64,000 bases of DNA, from NCBI RefSeq assembly GCF_003667705.1, contig NZ_CP033019.1, forward strand, positions 4,278,001 through 4,342,000. Reading direction: 5' to 3'. Below the pieces are notes generated by a model. That model had not been told where the DNA came from, ran no database searches, and saw nothing but the letters and a program-made list of their open reading frames with translations. Below, in pieces: positions 41,136 to 48,792 of the stretch (positions within the stretch are counted from its first letter, which is position 1; the number at the start of each line of letters is the position of its first letter). The stretch comes from Janthinobacterium agaricidamnosum. Its GTDB lineage: Bacteria > Pseudomonadota > Gammaproteobacteria > Burkholderiales > Burkholderiaceae_D. The position numbers were made by a program, and so were the translations under genes.

Positions 41136-42500
41136 TTAATACACGTCGCGCCGGTAGCGCCCTTCGGCCGCCAGCGCGTCGAGCGCAGGCCGGCCCAGTA
41201 TCTCCTGCAGGGCCTGGTCTACACCGCCCGCCATGCCGGCCAGGCTGCCGCAGATATAGATGGCCGCGCCCTGCTCCAGCCACAGCTTGACTTCATCGGC
41301 ATTGCCGCGCAGGCGGTCCTGCACGTAGGTGCGCTCCGTCTGGTCGCGCGAAAACGCCAGGTCCAGGCGCGGCAGGTCGCCGCTGGCATGCCAGCCTTCA
41401 ATCTCTTCGCGATAATGAAAATCGTGGGCCAGGTTGCGCTCGCCAAAGATCAGCCAGTTGCGCCGCTGCCCTGCCAGCACGCGGCTCTTCAGGTGGCCGC
41501 GCAGACCGGCGATGCCGCTGCCGTTGCCGATCAAAATCAATGGCCGCTGGGCATTGTCTTCCAGCCGGAAGCGTTTATGCTGGCGCAAGCGCAGTTGCAC
41601 CACGTCGCCCACCTTGGCCTGCGCCGTGAGCCAGCCCGAGGCCCGGCCCAGGCTGCCGTCGGGATGCGCATGCTGGCGCACCAGCAAGTGCACGCCGCCA
41701 TCGCGCGGAATCGAAGCGATCGAATATTCGCGCGGCTGCGAGGGGTCGGCGGGCGCCGTCACCTGCACCAGGTCGCCCGACTGCCAGTCAGGCAAGCTGC
41801 CGGCCACGGGCGCCAGTTCCACGTGATAGATGGCGCCGCCCGCGCTGCCCGGGTTGAGCAGCTGCCTGTGCGTCAGGCGCCAGTCGCCGAAGGCGGGCGC
41901 GCTCCAGTCGGGCGCGTCGCTGGTGCCGGCCAGGTGACTCAGATGCTGGAACCATTGCTCGATGCTGACGCTGGCGCTGCGGTCGACTTCGATGCGCTCG
42001 AACAGGCGCGAGGCGCCCTGCGCCGCCAGCCAGGCATCGAGCGCGCGGCCGAAACCGCAAAACTGGCCATAGCTGCGGTCGCCCAGGGCCAGCACGGCGT
42101 AATGCAATTGCGGCAGCGCCAGCCCGCCCGTCATCAGGCGGCCCATGAAGGCGGCCGCATTGTCGGGCGCATCGCCTTCGCCATAGGTGCTGACTAAAAA
42201 CAGAGTCCGTTCGGCTTGTTGCAGATCAACGGCCGTGACTTCGGCCAGCGCGCACAGGCGCACGGGGATGCCGGCCAGTTGCAGGCTCTGCGCCGTTTGC
42301 GTGGCCAGTTCCTCGGCATTGCCCGTCTGGCTTGCATACGCCACCAGCCAGGCGGGACTGTTTGCCAGCGCCGCCTTGGCGGCGGCGGACGCGCGGCGCC
42401 TGGCGCGCGCGCGCAACCAAGGCGCCAGGCACACGCCCGCGTAGCTGAGGGACAGGGCCGCCAGCAAGGCCAGCCGCGTCGTATCGTGCGTAAAAATCAT
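41136..42500 (-). CDS. membrane-anchored flavodoxin/ferredoxin-reductase-type NADPH oxidoreductase
   Basis: A 454-residue diflavin reductase. A single N-terminal membrane helix (ALLAALSLSYAGVCLAPWL) is followed by a basic stop-transfer (RARARRR), placing the enzyme on the cytoplasmic face. The flavodoxin domain begins WLVAYASQTGNAEELATQTA and includes FLVSTYGEGDAP; the FAD domain has the motif REYSIAS; the NADPH domain has LILIGNGSGIAGLRGHL and a terminal aromatic (RRDVY). It is the last gene of the five-gene Fur-box operon and is the likely electron entry point, passing electrons from NADPH toward the membrane. Confidence 0.88.
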   Translation of the reverse strand: MIFTHDTTRLALLAALSLSYAGVCLAPWLRARARRRASAAAKAALANSPAWLVAYASQTGNAEELATQTAQSLQLAGIPVRLCALAEVTAVDLQQAERTLFLVSTYGEGDAPDNAAAFMGRLMTGGLALPQLHYAVLALGDRSYGQFCGFGRALDAWLAAQGASRLFERIEVDRSASVSIEQWFQHLSHLAGTSDAPDWSAPAFGDWRLTHRQLLNPGSAGGAIYHVELAPVAGSLPDWQSGDLVQVTAPADPSQPREYSIASIPRDGGVHLLVRQHAHPDGSLGRASGWLTAQAKVGDVVQLRLRQHKRFRLEDNAQRPLILIGNGSGIAGLRGHLKSRVLAGQRRNWLIFGERNLAHDFHYREEIEGWHASGDLPRLDLAFSRDQTERTYVQDRLRGNADEVKLWLEQGAAIYICGSLAGMAGGVDQALQEILGRPALDALAAEGRYRRDVY

Positions 42501-42512
42501 GGAATTAATCGT

Positions 42513-43541
42513 TCATTCGTCGAGCATGGCCAGCATGTGGCTGCTCAGCGTTTCGTGAAAGCCAGAGCCGTCGCGCTGCAGGAAGCGCGCGGCCAGGCCC
42601 TGCTCTTCGGCCAGCGCCATGCCGGCCTCGGCACCGAGCACGGTCAGGGCCGTCGACCAGGCGTCGGCCGCCATGCATTGCTCATGCACGACGGTGACGG
42701 AAGCGAGTTGATTGGCGATCGGCATGCCGCTGCGCGGATCGATGGTGTGTGAGAAACGCGCCGTGCCGTCCTGGAAGAAACGCCGGTAGTCGCCCGACGT
42801 GGCCACGGACAAGCCGTGCAGCGCCAGCAGCATTTCCGGCGGATGTAGATCCGCGTAGGCGCCATCGACCTGTTCCAGCATCACCCACCACGGCTGGCCG
42901 TCGGGCTTGCTGCCGGCGCCGCGCAGCTCGCCGCCCACTTCGACCAGGTAATGGCCGATGCCCTGCCTGTCCAGATAGCGCGCCAGGCGATCCACGCCAT
43001 ACCCCTTGGCGATGGCCGATAAATCGAGCTGCAAGCCGCCCGGCTGACGCGCGCGGCGGGCCGGCAAGTCCAGCTCCAGGCGGCGGCGCTGGCGCTGCGA
43101 CAGCAGCAAGGCCACCGTCTCTTTGTTCGGCGGCAGGAAACCGGGCTCGTCGTAGCGATGGCGGGGGCCGAAGCCCCACAGGTTGACGAGGACGCCCGCA
43201 CACGGGTCGTATGCGCCACCGGACGCCTGCGACACGTGCATGGCAAAGCCCAGCACCTCGCAAAAGGCGGCGGGCAGGCTGTGCCAGCTGCCGGGTTCGG
43301 CCCGGTTGAAGCGGCCCAGGTCGGACTCATCGCTCCAGTGACTCATTTGCGCCACGACCAGGTCCAGCTGCTGCTGCAAGCCCTGCTGCAGGTCGGCGCT
43401 GCCGGCGCGTCCCGGCATGGCGGACTCGAGCAGGCGCACCGACCAGCTGGTGCCCATGGTCAAGCCACGCAAGTCCCGGATCGCGGCGCCGGGCGGCGCG
43501 GCCTGATCGGAAATATGCTGCGGCAGCAGGACCCGGCGCAT
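42513..43541 (-). CDS. apbE: FAD:protein FMN transferase (ApbE)
   Basis: ApbE attaches FMN from FAD to a Thr in target proteins. Family landmarks are TMGTSWSVRL, the flavin-binding DLSAIAKGYGVDRLARYL followed by YLVEVGGELRGAG, the HTIDPRSGMP motif and the metal-binding CMAADAWSTALTVLG. Starting at ATG 43541 gives 342 residues but no signal peptide or lipobox; upstream codons in this frame are a shadow of the DUF4198 gene. Most ApbE proteins are periplasmic lipoproteins, so the location here is uncertain. The probable target, the DUF2271 protein, is encoded two genes upstream. Confidence 0.9.
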   Translation of the reverse strand: MRRVLLPQHISDQAAPPGAAIRDLRGLTMGTSWSVRLLESAMPGRAGSADLQQGLQQQLDLVVAQMSHWSDESDLGRFNRAEPGSWHSLPAAFCEVLGFAMHVSQASGGAYDPCAGVLVNLWGFGPRHRYDEPGFLPPNKETVALLLSQRQRRRLELDLPARRARQPGGLQLDLSAIAKGYGVDRLARYLDRQGIGHYLVEVGGELRGAGSKPDGQPWWVMLEQVDGAYADLHPPEMLLALHGLSVATSGDYRRFFQDGTARFSHTIDPRSGMPIANQLASVTVVHEQCMAADAWSTALTVLGAEAGMALAEEQGLAARFLQRDGSGFHETLSSHMLAMLDE

Positions 43542-43567
43542 CGGCGAGCTCGTGACGATGCCGCCGC

Positions 43568-44392
43568 TTACTGCGGCAGCACTTCCACGGTGGCCGCGTA
43601 GGTCATGCGGCGCTCCGGCATGGCTGGCGGCTGGCCGGCCACGGCCGGGGCGGCCGCTGGCCAGGTGCTGCTCAGGTAATACATGCCGGCGGCCGGCACG
43701 GTGAACGTGATCTCGCCCTTGGCATCGGTGCTCTGGCGGATTTCCCCCAGCACGCCACGGTAGCGCACGCCGCCCGGCACCAGGCTGAAGGCCTGATTCG
43801 CGGCCGGCTTGCCGTCGATCAGGAAGCGCCACGTGGCTTTTTCGCCCGCGCGCAAGTCGTTCGGATGGGTCACCGGCACGAATTCCAGGCCCACGCCCGT
43901 CGGCTTGAACACTTCCGTGCTGGTTTCGCCATTGCTGAAGAAAGTTTCCAGCCGCGCTGCCGTGCGCGTGATTTTCAGCTCTTGCGCGTCGGCCGGCACT
44001 TCCTTCTTGAACGTCTCTTCATTGCCGCGGAAACGCTTCTGCTCGCCATTGAGCTTGTAGCTGCCCATCACGTTTTGCGACACGATGGCCGCTTTATACG
44101 TGCCCGGCTTTTCCATTTTTACGTCGAAGACGCTGCGCAAACGGCCCGTGAGCGTATTCGCCGGCGCCACTTTCGCGCCATCGGGGCCGGTCACTTGCAG
44201 CGCATCCAGGCGCAGCGGCTGGTGGTCGATCTCGAACAGGCCGTCGGAGACGGCAGCGTCCACCGTCACCCAGGCGTCCTTGCTTTCCACCATCGTGCTC
44301 GATGGCACCATCCAGCCCCGGTGGGCGTGGGCATTCATGGCCAGGCCGGCCAGCGCCAGGGCGATCAGCGGTTTATTCAGTTGCTTCAACAT
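43568..44392 (-). CDS. DUF4198 domain periplasmic protein
   Basis: A 274-residue exported protein with a signal peptide (LIALALAGLAMNAHA) directly followed by HRGWMVPSSTMVE, the typical start of DUF4198 proteins, which are often found with nickel, cobalt or iron uptake functions. The rest looks like two beta-rich domains (VTVDAAVSDGLFEIDHQ; ATWRFLIDGKPAANQAFSLV). It lies between DUF2271 and ApbE with short spacings (12 and 26 nt), so it belongs to the Fur-box operon. Its exact role is unknown; a ligand- or metal-binding role outside the membrane is inferred. Confidence 0.85.
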   Translation of the reverse strand: MLKQLNKPLIALALAGLAMNAHAHRGWMVPSSTMVESKDAWVTVDAAVSDGLFEIDHQPLRLDALQVTGPDGAKVAPANTLTGRLRSVFDVKMEKPGTYKAAIVSQNVMGSYKLNGEQKRFRGNEETFKKEVPADAQELKITRTAARLETFFSNGETSTEVFKPTGVGLEFVPVTHPNDLRAGEKATWRFLIDGKPAANQAFSLVPGGVRYRGVLGEIRQSTDAKGEITFTVPAAGMYYLSSTWPAAAPAVAGQPPAMPERRMTYAATVEVLPQ

Positions 44393-44404
44393 GGTAGAGG
44401 CGCC

Positions 44405-44920
44405 TTAAGGTTTGAGTTGGACGACGACATTGCCGAGTTCTTCCTTGCCCTTGCCAGGAACGGACTGGGCCGATTTCAGCGGCCACTGGAACGGCACGCG
44501 CACCAGTTCGCGTCCGCCCGCTTCGCGTGCCGCTTCCACCACCACCTGGTATTCGCCGGCCGGCAGCTTGTCGAGCAAGGCCTTGGCGCCAGGGAAAGTC
44601 AGGGTATGTTCGCCCGGCGCGCGCGTGGCGCCGCTGACGCCGTCCACTGGCATGGCCAGGTCGCGGCCGCTCTTGCGCCACCATTGACGCATGTCCTTCA
44701 GCCATTTTTCGCCCGCCTTGTCCTTCTTTTTCACGTCATACAGCACAGCCAGATTGCCAACGACCTTTTGATCGGCCGTTTCCAGCCACGCCGCCACGTA
44801 GGGGCGGTGGTATTCCGCCACGTTCAGTTGCGGGATTTCAAGCTTCAGGGACAGGTCGGCAGCCATCGCCGACGTACCGATCAGGGGAAGGCCAAGCGCC
44901 AGGGAGTAGCGTAATTTCAT
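44405..44920 (-). CDS. DUF2271 periplasmic protein with ApbE flavinylation motif
   Basis: A 171-residue exported protein. The signal peptide (YSLALGLPLIGTSAMA) is followed by a beta-rich DUF2271 domain (LSLKLEIPQLNVAEYHRPYV). Residues 93-100 read DGVSGATR, which fits the motif D-G-x-[ST]-G-A-T to which ApbE links FMN, making Thr99 the likely flavin site. It is thus the probable electron carrier of the operon. It follows the PepSY-type membrane gene by 31 nt and precedes the DUF4198 gene by 12 nt. Confidence 0.88.
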   Translation of the reverse strand: MKLRYSLALGLPLIGTSAMAADLSLKLEIPQLNVAEYHRPYVAAWLETADQKVVGNLAVLYDVKKKDKAGEKWLKDMRQWWRKSGRDLAMPVDGVSGATRAPGEHTLTFPGAKALLDKLPAGEYQVVVEAAREAGGRELVRVPFQWPLKSAQSVPGKGKEELGNVVVQLKP

Positions 44921-44951
44921 GGTGTGCCTGTAAAAAGGAAAAATAAAAACA

Positions 44952-45605
44952 TCAGTGGATAAACAGCAAGGCGATCGCGCAAGGTATCAGAATGCCGAGG
45001 CCAACCATCGGCCACGTAAATGGCCGGTTGGCCGCGTGGAACTTCAAAATCAATAGCCCCGTCAGGCAAAACACGATGCAGGCGCCGGCAAAGATGTCGA
45101 TGAACCAGCTCCAGGCGACGCCCGTGTTGCGGCCCTTGTGCACGTCGTTGAGCCAGGACACCCAGCCCCGGTCCGTCAATTCATATTCGGCGGCCCCGTC
45201 TTCCAGGCCGATGCGCACCCAGGCGTCGCCGCCTGCCTTGGGCAACGGCAAATACACTTCGTCGATCGACCATTCGGCGGGACGCCCGCCCGCGTTGAGC
45301 GACCACTGCTGCTTGAGCCAGGTTTCCGCGGCGGCCGGCATCGGTGCATTGGCGCCGTCATGCCCGGTGGCAAAGGCGGCCAGTTCCGTGACGAGGGGCG
45401 CCGGCAACTGCGCCTTCTGGCGCGTGATCGACGGTTTCGACTCGATCTGACCGGCGTGGTTCAGGGTGATGCCGGTGATGGCGAACAAAAACATGCCCAG
45501 CAAACAAAGTGCCGAGCTGATCCAGTGCCATTGATGCAAGTTCTTCAGCCAGACGGCGCGGCTGGCGTTGTTCCTGGCCTTGTCGGCGGCGCCCGCACTA
45601 TGCAT
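44952..45605 (-). CDS. PepSY-associated membrane protein
   Basis: A 217-residue inner-membrane protein with a first helix led by WLKNLHQWHWISSALCLLGM and FAITGITLNH, a periplasmic domain of about 100 residues, then a His-containing juncture (SWLNDVHKGRNTG) and two or three C-terminal helices (DIFAGACIVFCLTGLLIL; WPMVGLGILIPCAIALLF). The arrangement matches PepSY-associated TM proteins, where paired His on the helices (HQWHW, NH, VHKG) can bind haem and pass electrons across the membrane. It is the first gene after the perfect Fur box, and GGGAGCGG serves as ribosome binding site. Confidence 0.85.
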   Translation of the reverse strand: MHSAGAADKARNNASRAVWLKNLHQWHWISSALCLLGMFLFAITGITLNHAGQIESKPSITRQKAQLPAPLVTELAAFATGHDGANAPMPAAAETWLKQQWSLNAGGRPAEWSIDEVYLPLPKAGGDAWVRIGLEDGAAEYELTDRGWVSWLNDVHKGRNTGVAWSWFIDIFAGACIVFCLTGLLILKFHAANRPFTWPMVGLGILIPCAIALLFIH

Positions 45606-45699
45606 GCTCCGCTCCCGGCAAGGGGCGGGCCAGCTGGCGCGACAAGTCAGTGTGCTTCATTCCCATCCTTCAATCAGAGTGCATGCCGATATTTCAAAC

Positions 45700-45720
45700 A
45701 AATGATAATGATTATCATTT
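45700..45720 (-). promoter_or_regulatory. perfect Fur box of the PepSY-DUF2271-DUF4198-apbE-reductase operon
   Basis: A 10-1-10 perfect palindrome centred on G45710 contains TGATAATGATTATCA (45703-45717), identical to the 7-1-7 Fur consensus. It is 95 bp before the PepSY-type gene. The divergent gene at 45868 is 148 bp away and could also be affected. Confidence 0.92.
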
Positions 45721-45867
45721 ATTAAGTCAAGACATGGGGCGCCCCGCCGGGCCGGCGTTTTGTAACAGCTTTGAAACAAAGCACCGCTGCTACGTAAGCT
45801 GCCGTACAGAGCCGCATACAGCAAGCGCCTATGCTTGTTGTTCAGGACAACCAACAAGGGAGCACCC

Positions 45868-46365
45868 ATGCAATCGTATTCCAGCGAACAACTGGCCAGC
45901 ATCGCGGCCAAGATCAAGGACGTCAAATTCGGCATGCTGACCACCAGCGACGACATGCGCACCCTCACCAGCCGGCCGCTGACGCAGCAGCAGGTCGATA
46001 ACGAAGGGCAGATCTGGTTCTTTGTTTCCGACGAGGCCAACTATACGCGCGACTTGCTGAACAATCCGCAAGTCAATGTCAGCTTCGTCGACACGGGCGA
46101 CAGCCTGTATGTATCCGTCTGCGGCCACGCGCAGCTGCTGAAAGACCGCGCCAAGGCGGAGGAATTGTGGAATCCGCTCGTGAAAGCCTGGTTCCCGGGC
46201 GGGCTCGACGATCCGAAGCTGTCGCTGATCAAGGTGACGATCCAGTCGGCCGAGTATTGGGATAGCAGCGCCAGCAAGATGATGCAATTCTATGAAATGG
46301 CCAAGGCCGCCATCACGGGCGAGCCGCCGAAAGACATGGGCGAACACGGCCGGGTCGATCTGTAG
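45868..46365 (+). CDS. pyridoxamine 5'-phosphate oxidase-like (general stress protein 26 type) protein
   Basis: A 165-residue split-barrel flavin-binding protein related to general stress protein 26. Typical segments are KFGMLTTSDD, LTSRPLTQQQVDNEGQIWFF, VNVSFVDTGDSLYVSVCGHA and LWNPLVKAWFPGGLDDPKL. Members usually bind FMN or related cofactors; the physiological role is unclear and a true PNPOx activity is unlikely. ATG 45868 with AAGGGAG upstream is preferred over an 11-codon extension. Confidence 0.9.
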   Translation: MQSYSSEQLASIAAKIKDVKFGMLTTSDDMRTLTSRPLTQQQVDNEGQIWFFVSDEANYTRDLLNNPQVNVSFVDTGDSLYVSVCGHAQLLKDRAKAEELWNPLVKAWFPGGLDDPKLSLIKVTIQSAEYWDSSASKMMQFYEMAKAAITGEPPKDMGEHGRVDL

Positions 46366-46380
46366 CAGATTTACCCTATT

Positions 46381-46392
46381 TTACCCGGGTAA
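46381..46392 (+). promoter_or_regulatory. palindromic operator 1 (TTACCCGGGTAA)
   Basis: A perfect 12-bp palindrome. It lies 57 bp before the DUF2239 start, with a second ACCCGGGT-centred site 27 bp downstream, almost three helical turns away. It looks like a paired operator for a dimeric repressor that is not encoded here. Confidence 0.55.
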
Positions 46393-46407
46393 TATTGACT
46401 TTCTATT

Positions 46408-46419
46408 TAACCCGGGTAA
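46408..46419 (+). promoter_or_regulatory. palindromic operator 2 (ACCCGGGT core)
   Basis: TAACCCGGGTAA shares the ACCCGGGT core (46410-46417) with operator 1 and has AT-rich flanks with one mismatch in the symmetry. It ends 30 bp before the DUF2239 start. Confidence 0.5.
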
Positions 46420-46449
46420 AATTGCCTGCATTCCCCATGGAGGCAAGAC

Positions 46450-47058
46450 ATGCATACCCCCGCACCACCTCAGCTCACCGCCTTTGCCGGCAAGCGAAAA
46501 GTCGCCGCCGGCCCTTTACATGCGCTTGCGCAAACACTGAAGGAACTGGTGACGCGCGATCCCGATGCGCAGATCCTGATTTTCGACGATGCCAGCGGCA
46601 GCCAGGTCGACCTGAACCTGCACGGCAGCCTGGCCGACGTGCTGCAGCGCCTGCCTCGCGCGGCAACGCCGGCGCCGCAGGACGACGCTCCCGCCCCGGC
46701 GCGCACGGCAGGCCGCCCGAAGCTGGGCGTCGTGGCGCGCGAAATCACTTTGCTGCCCCGTCACTGGGAATGGCTGGCGACGCAGCCGGGCGGCGCTTCC
46801 GTCGCCTTGCGCAAACTGGTGGAACACGCGCAGCGCGGCAACAAGCTGCACGATGAGCAGCGCCAGGCACGCGAAGCGGCCTATAAAGTCATGAATGCGC
46901 TGGCCGGCGATGCGCCAGGCTTCGAGGAAGCAAGCCGCGCCCTGTTCGCCGGCAAGCAAGCAGCGTTTCTCGCATGCGTACAGGAATGGCCAGCGGACGT
47001 GCGCGAACACGTCTTGCAGCTGGCCCGGCGCGCGTGGCTTGAGAGTGAAGAAAGTTAG
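46450..47058 (+). CDS. DUF2239 family protein
   Basis: A 202-residue soluble protein of the DUF2239 family, whose function is unknown. The N-terminal part has the family pattern LTAFAGKRKVAAGPLHALAQ and ILIFDDASGSQVDLNLHGS. A Pro/Ala linker leads to a helical C-terminal domain (RPKLGVVAREITLLPRHWEW; GASVALRKLVEHAQRGNK) that resembles a DNA-binding or adaptor module. Two ACCCGGGT palindromes lie just upstream, so it appears to be under a dedicated repressor. It is monocistronic and convergent with the next small gene. Confidence 0.85.
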   Translation: MHTPAPPQLTAFAGKRKVAAGPLHALAQTLKELVTRDPDAQILIFDDASGSQVDLNLHGSLADVLQRLPRAATPAPQDDAPAPARTAGRPKLGVVAREITLLPRHWEWLATQPGGASVALRKLVEHAQRGNKLHDEQRQAREAAYKVMNALAGDAPGFEEASRALFAGKQAAFLACVQEWPADVREHVLQLARRAWLESEES

Positions 47059-47067
47059 GCGGCCAGA

Positions 47068-47334
47068 TCAGACGCCCGTACTGCCCGTGGTGTCGGGCGC
47101 ATCGTCGGCGCTCTGCCGGCTCTGCCCGGCGGAGCCGGACTGGTGATGGGGCAGGCGGTCGGCGCGCCGCACCTCGCCGATGGAAAACAGATCGTCGCCG
47201 ATATCGAGCCCTTGCTCGCTATCGACCAGCACAAAGTTCTCGGCAGAATCGGCCGTACTTTGCTTGTTGCCTGCCACGGACGGCGTGCCGCCCTGGCTAT
47301 TGCCGGCTTGCGGCGTGGTGGAGTTGCCCATCAT
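47068..47334 (-). CDS. small hypothetical hydrophilic protein
   Basis: An 88-residue (or 87 from ATG 47331) protein with no family I recognise. It is rich in Ser, Gly, Asn, Gln and Asp, with a more ordered centre (ENFVLVDSEQGLDIGDDLFS) and a Ser/Asp-rich end; it is probably disordered. A clear ribosome binding site (AGGGAG) precedes the double ATG, which is the main support for a real gene. It lies between the DUF2239 gene and a KGG-type stress protein gene. Confidence 0.5.
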   Translation of the reverse strand: MMGNSTTPQAGNSQGGTPSVAGNKQSTADSAENFVLVDSEQGLDIGDDLFSIGEVRRADRLPHHQSGSAGQSRQSADDAPDTTGSTGV

Positions 47335-47528
47335 CTTCTCCCTGATCGTGAGTGCGATTTGACTGCGTTGACTGCGTGTCGGCCGTGGCCGGCGCAGCTA
47401 TTTCATCATAGTCCATGCCTGCTGCGTTGCATCAAAATTTTGCGGCAGCCAAATAAGCGTGGCCCTGACCAGCGGCGTGCCTGCTTCCCGCTGGCCAGAG
47501 CCACTTGCAACTTGCTACTCAGCTGGCG

Positions 47529-47909
47529 CTACTTGTTGCGCGACCCGGAGCTGGAACCGGACCCGGAACCGCCGCTTTGCTTGTTGCCACTGTCACGGTT
47601 GCCCTCCTGGTTCATGCTGGCGTTATCGCGCGAACCGCTGGAGCTGGAGGCGCTTTGCCGGTTGGCATCGTTCTTGTGGCTTTGGCTGCCTGCGCGGCGG
47701 GCCTCTTCCGACGTGAATTCATGGGCCGTGCCTTTTTCATGCGCGGCACGTCCGCCTTCGCTGGCGATTTCGCGCTGCTGGGCGGGGTCCATGGAAGCGA
47801 AACCCCGCTTGCTGGTATCGCTTTGCTTGCTGCCGCCGCTGCCGCCGCTGCTACTGCTACTGCTACTGGTTTTACTACCTTGCTGTTTATTGTCGCTCGA
47901 TGTGGCCAT
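47529..47909 (-). CDS. KGG-motif stress-induced-type protein
   Basis: A 126-residue, very hydrophilic, Ser/Gly-rich protein. The core (KRGFASMDPAQQREIASEGG, RAAHEKGTAHEF and SEEARRAGSQ) matches the KGG/Con-10 type repeat of stress-induced proteins such as E. coli YciG. The flanks are low-complexity Ser/Gly tracts. ATG 47909 has a GGAG ribosome binding site; the 21-codon longer frame is less likely. Such proteins are often induced by desiccation, osmotic stress or stationary phase; the mechanism is unknown. Confidence 0.82.
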   Translation of the reverse strand: MATSSDNKQQGSKTSSSSSSSGGSGGSKQSDTSKRGFASMDPAQQREIASEGGRAAHEKGTAHEFTSEEARRAGSQSHKNDANRQSASSSSGSRDNASMNQEGNRDSGNKQSGGSGSGSSSGSRNK

Positions 47910-48102
47910 GATGATCTCCTTGATCGATGGAATCGGAAACAGTGCAAACCATGCAATTCTTCCCCCTCGCATGGCAAGGGAACCGTCATCTTAGTGCGCA
48001 CATGGGGCACAAGAAATAGGAGGATGGCAAGAGCGCATGTAGGATGAGTCCCGCTCACGGTGGCGTAGTTACTTTCAGTTTTACACCAAAAGTATCTAAC
48101 AC

Positions 48103-48792
48103 TCAGCAGTTGGCGGGCAGCGGAAAAATCGCCGCGTCGGCCGTCACGTACACGCGCTCGCCAGTGCCTGGCAGCACCGCATGGCCGCCCGTGAAGGCGC
48201 CAAACGAGGGCAGGATGGCGCGCTGTTGGCCCAGCAGGAAACACGGCAGGCGCAGGCCGCCGCCGTGCGCTCCGCTCCCTTTGGCACGCAAGTGAAACAC
48301 GGGATGCACGTGGCCCGCCAGCACGTAGCCGGGCGCGACGGTGTCCGGGTGATGGCAGAACGACAGCTTGCCCACCTGGTGCGGTTCATCGACCATGCGG
48401 ATGCCCAGCGCGGCGGCCGGATCGCCCGCATGCGCGTCATGGTTGCCGCGCACCACCGTCAGGCGCACGTCGCGATGACGCATGCGCCACGCCAGCATGG
48501 CCGCCACGGTGGCGGCCGCATGGGCGGCGCGCGCGTGCAAAAAATCGCCGAGAAAGACGATTTCCTCGCAGGCGTAACTGGCCAGCAAGGCGTCGAGCGC
48601 CAGCAGGTTTTGCGTGGTGGTGCCGCGCGGCACGGGCACGCCCAGCGCGCGAAACGCCGCCGCCTTGCCGAAATGGATGTCGGCAACGATCAATATCCTG
48701 CGCGCCGGCCAGTACACGGCCTTGTGCGCCAGCAGCCAGACCAGCTCGCCGGCCAGCTCCACCGCGCAATGCGCCTGCTCCTGTCCCTTCAT
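48103..48792 (-). CDS. ligase-associated metallophosphoesterase (PdeM-type)
   Basis: A 229-residue calcineurin-like phosphoesterase with the full motif set: [35 protein letters not shown] and [10 protein letters not shown]. This is the fourth component of the ligase-associated DNA damage response cassette, in which related enzymes are metal-dependent DNA endonucleases or phosphodiesterases. Its ATG overlaps the helicase stop by 4 nt, so it is translated together with it. It is the last gene of the operon. Confidence 0.92.
   Translation of the reverse strand: MKGQEQAHCAVELAGELVWLLAHKAVYWPARRILIVADIHFGKAAAFRALGVPVPRGTTTQNLLALDALLASYACEEIVFLGDFLHARAAHAAATVAAMLAWRMRHRDVRLTVVRGNHDAHAGDPAAALGIRMVDEPHQVGKLSFCHHPDTVAPGYVLAGHVHPVFHLRAKGSGAHGGGLRLPCFLLGQQRAILPSFGAFTGGHAVLPGTGERVYVTADAAIFPLPANC

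Noticed and set aside
43542..43832. A 97-codon N-terminal extension of ApbE
   Set aside because: The extra codons overlap the end of the DUF4198 gene in another frame, are Arg/Gly-rich and provide no signal peptide.
46381..46419. Terminator of the PNPOx-like gene
   Set aside because: The ACCCGGGT palindromes have no loop and no T-run, and they sit directly upstream of another gene's start, which fits operators better.
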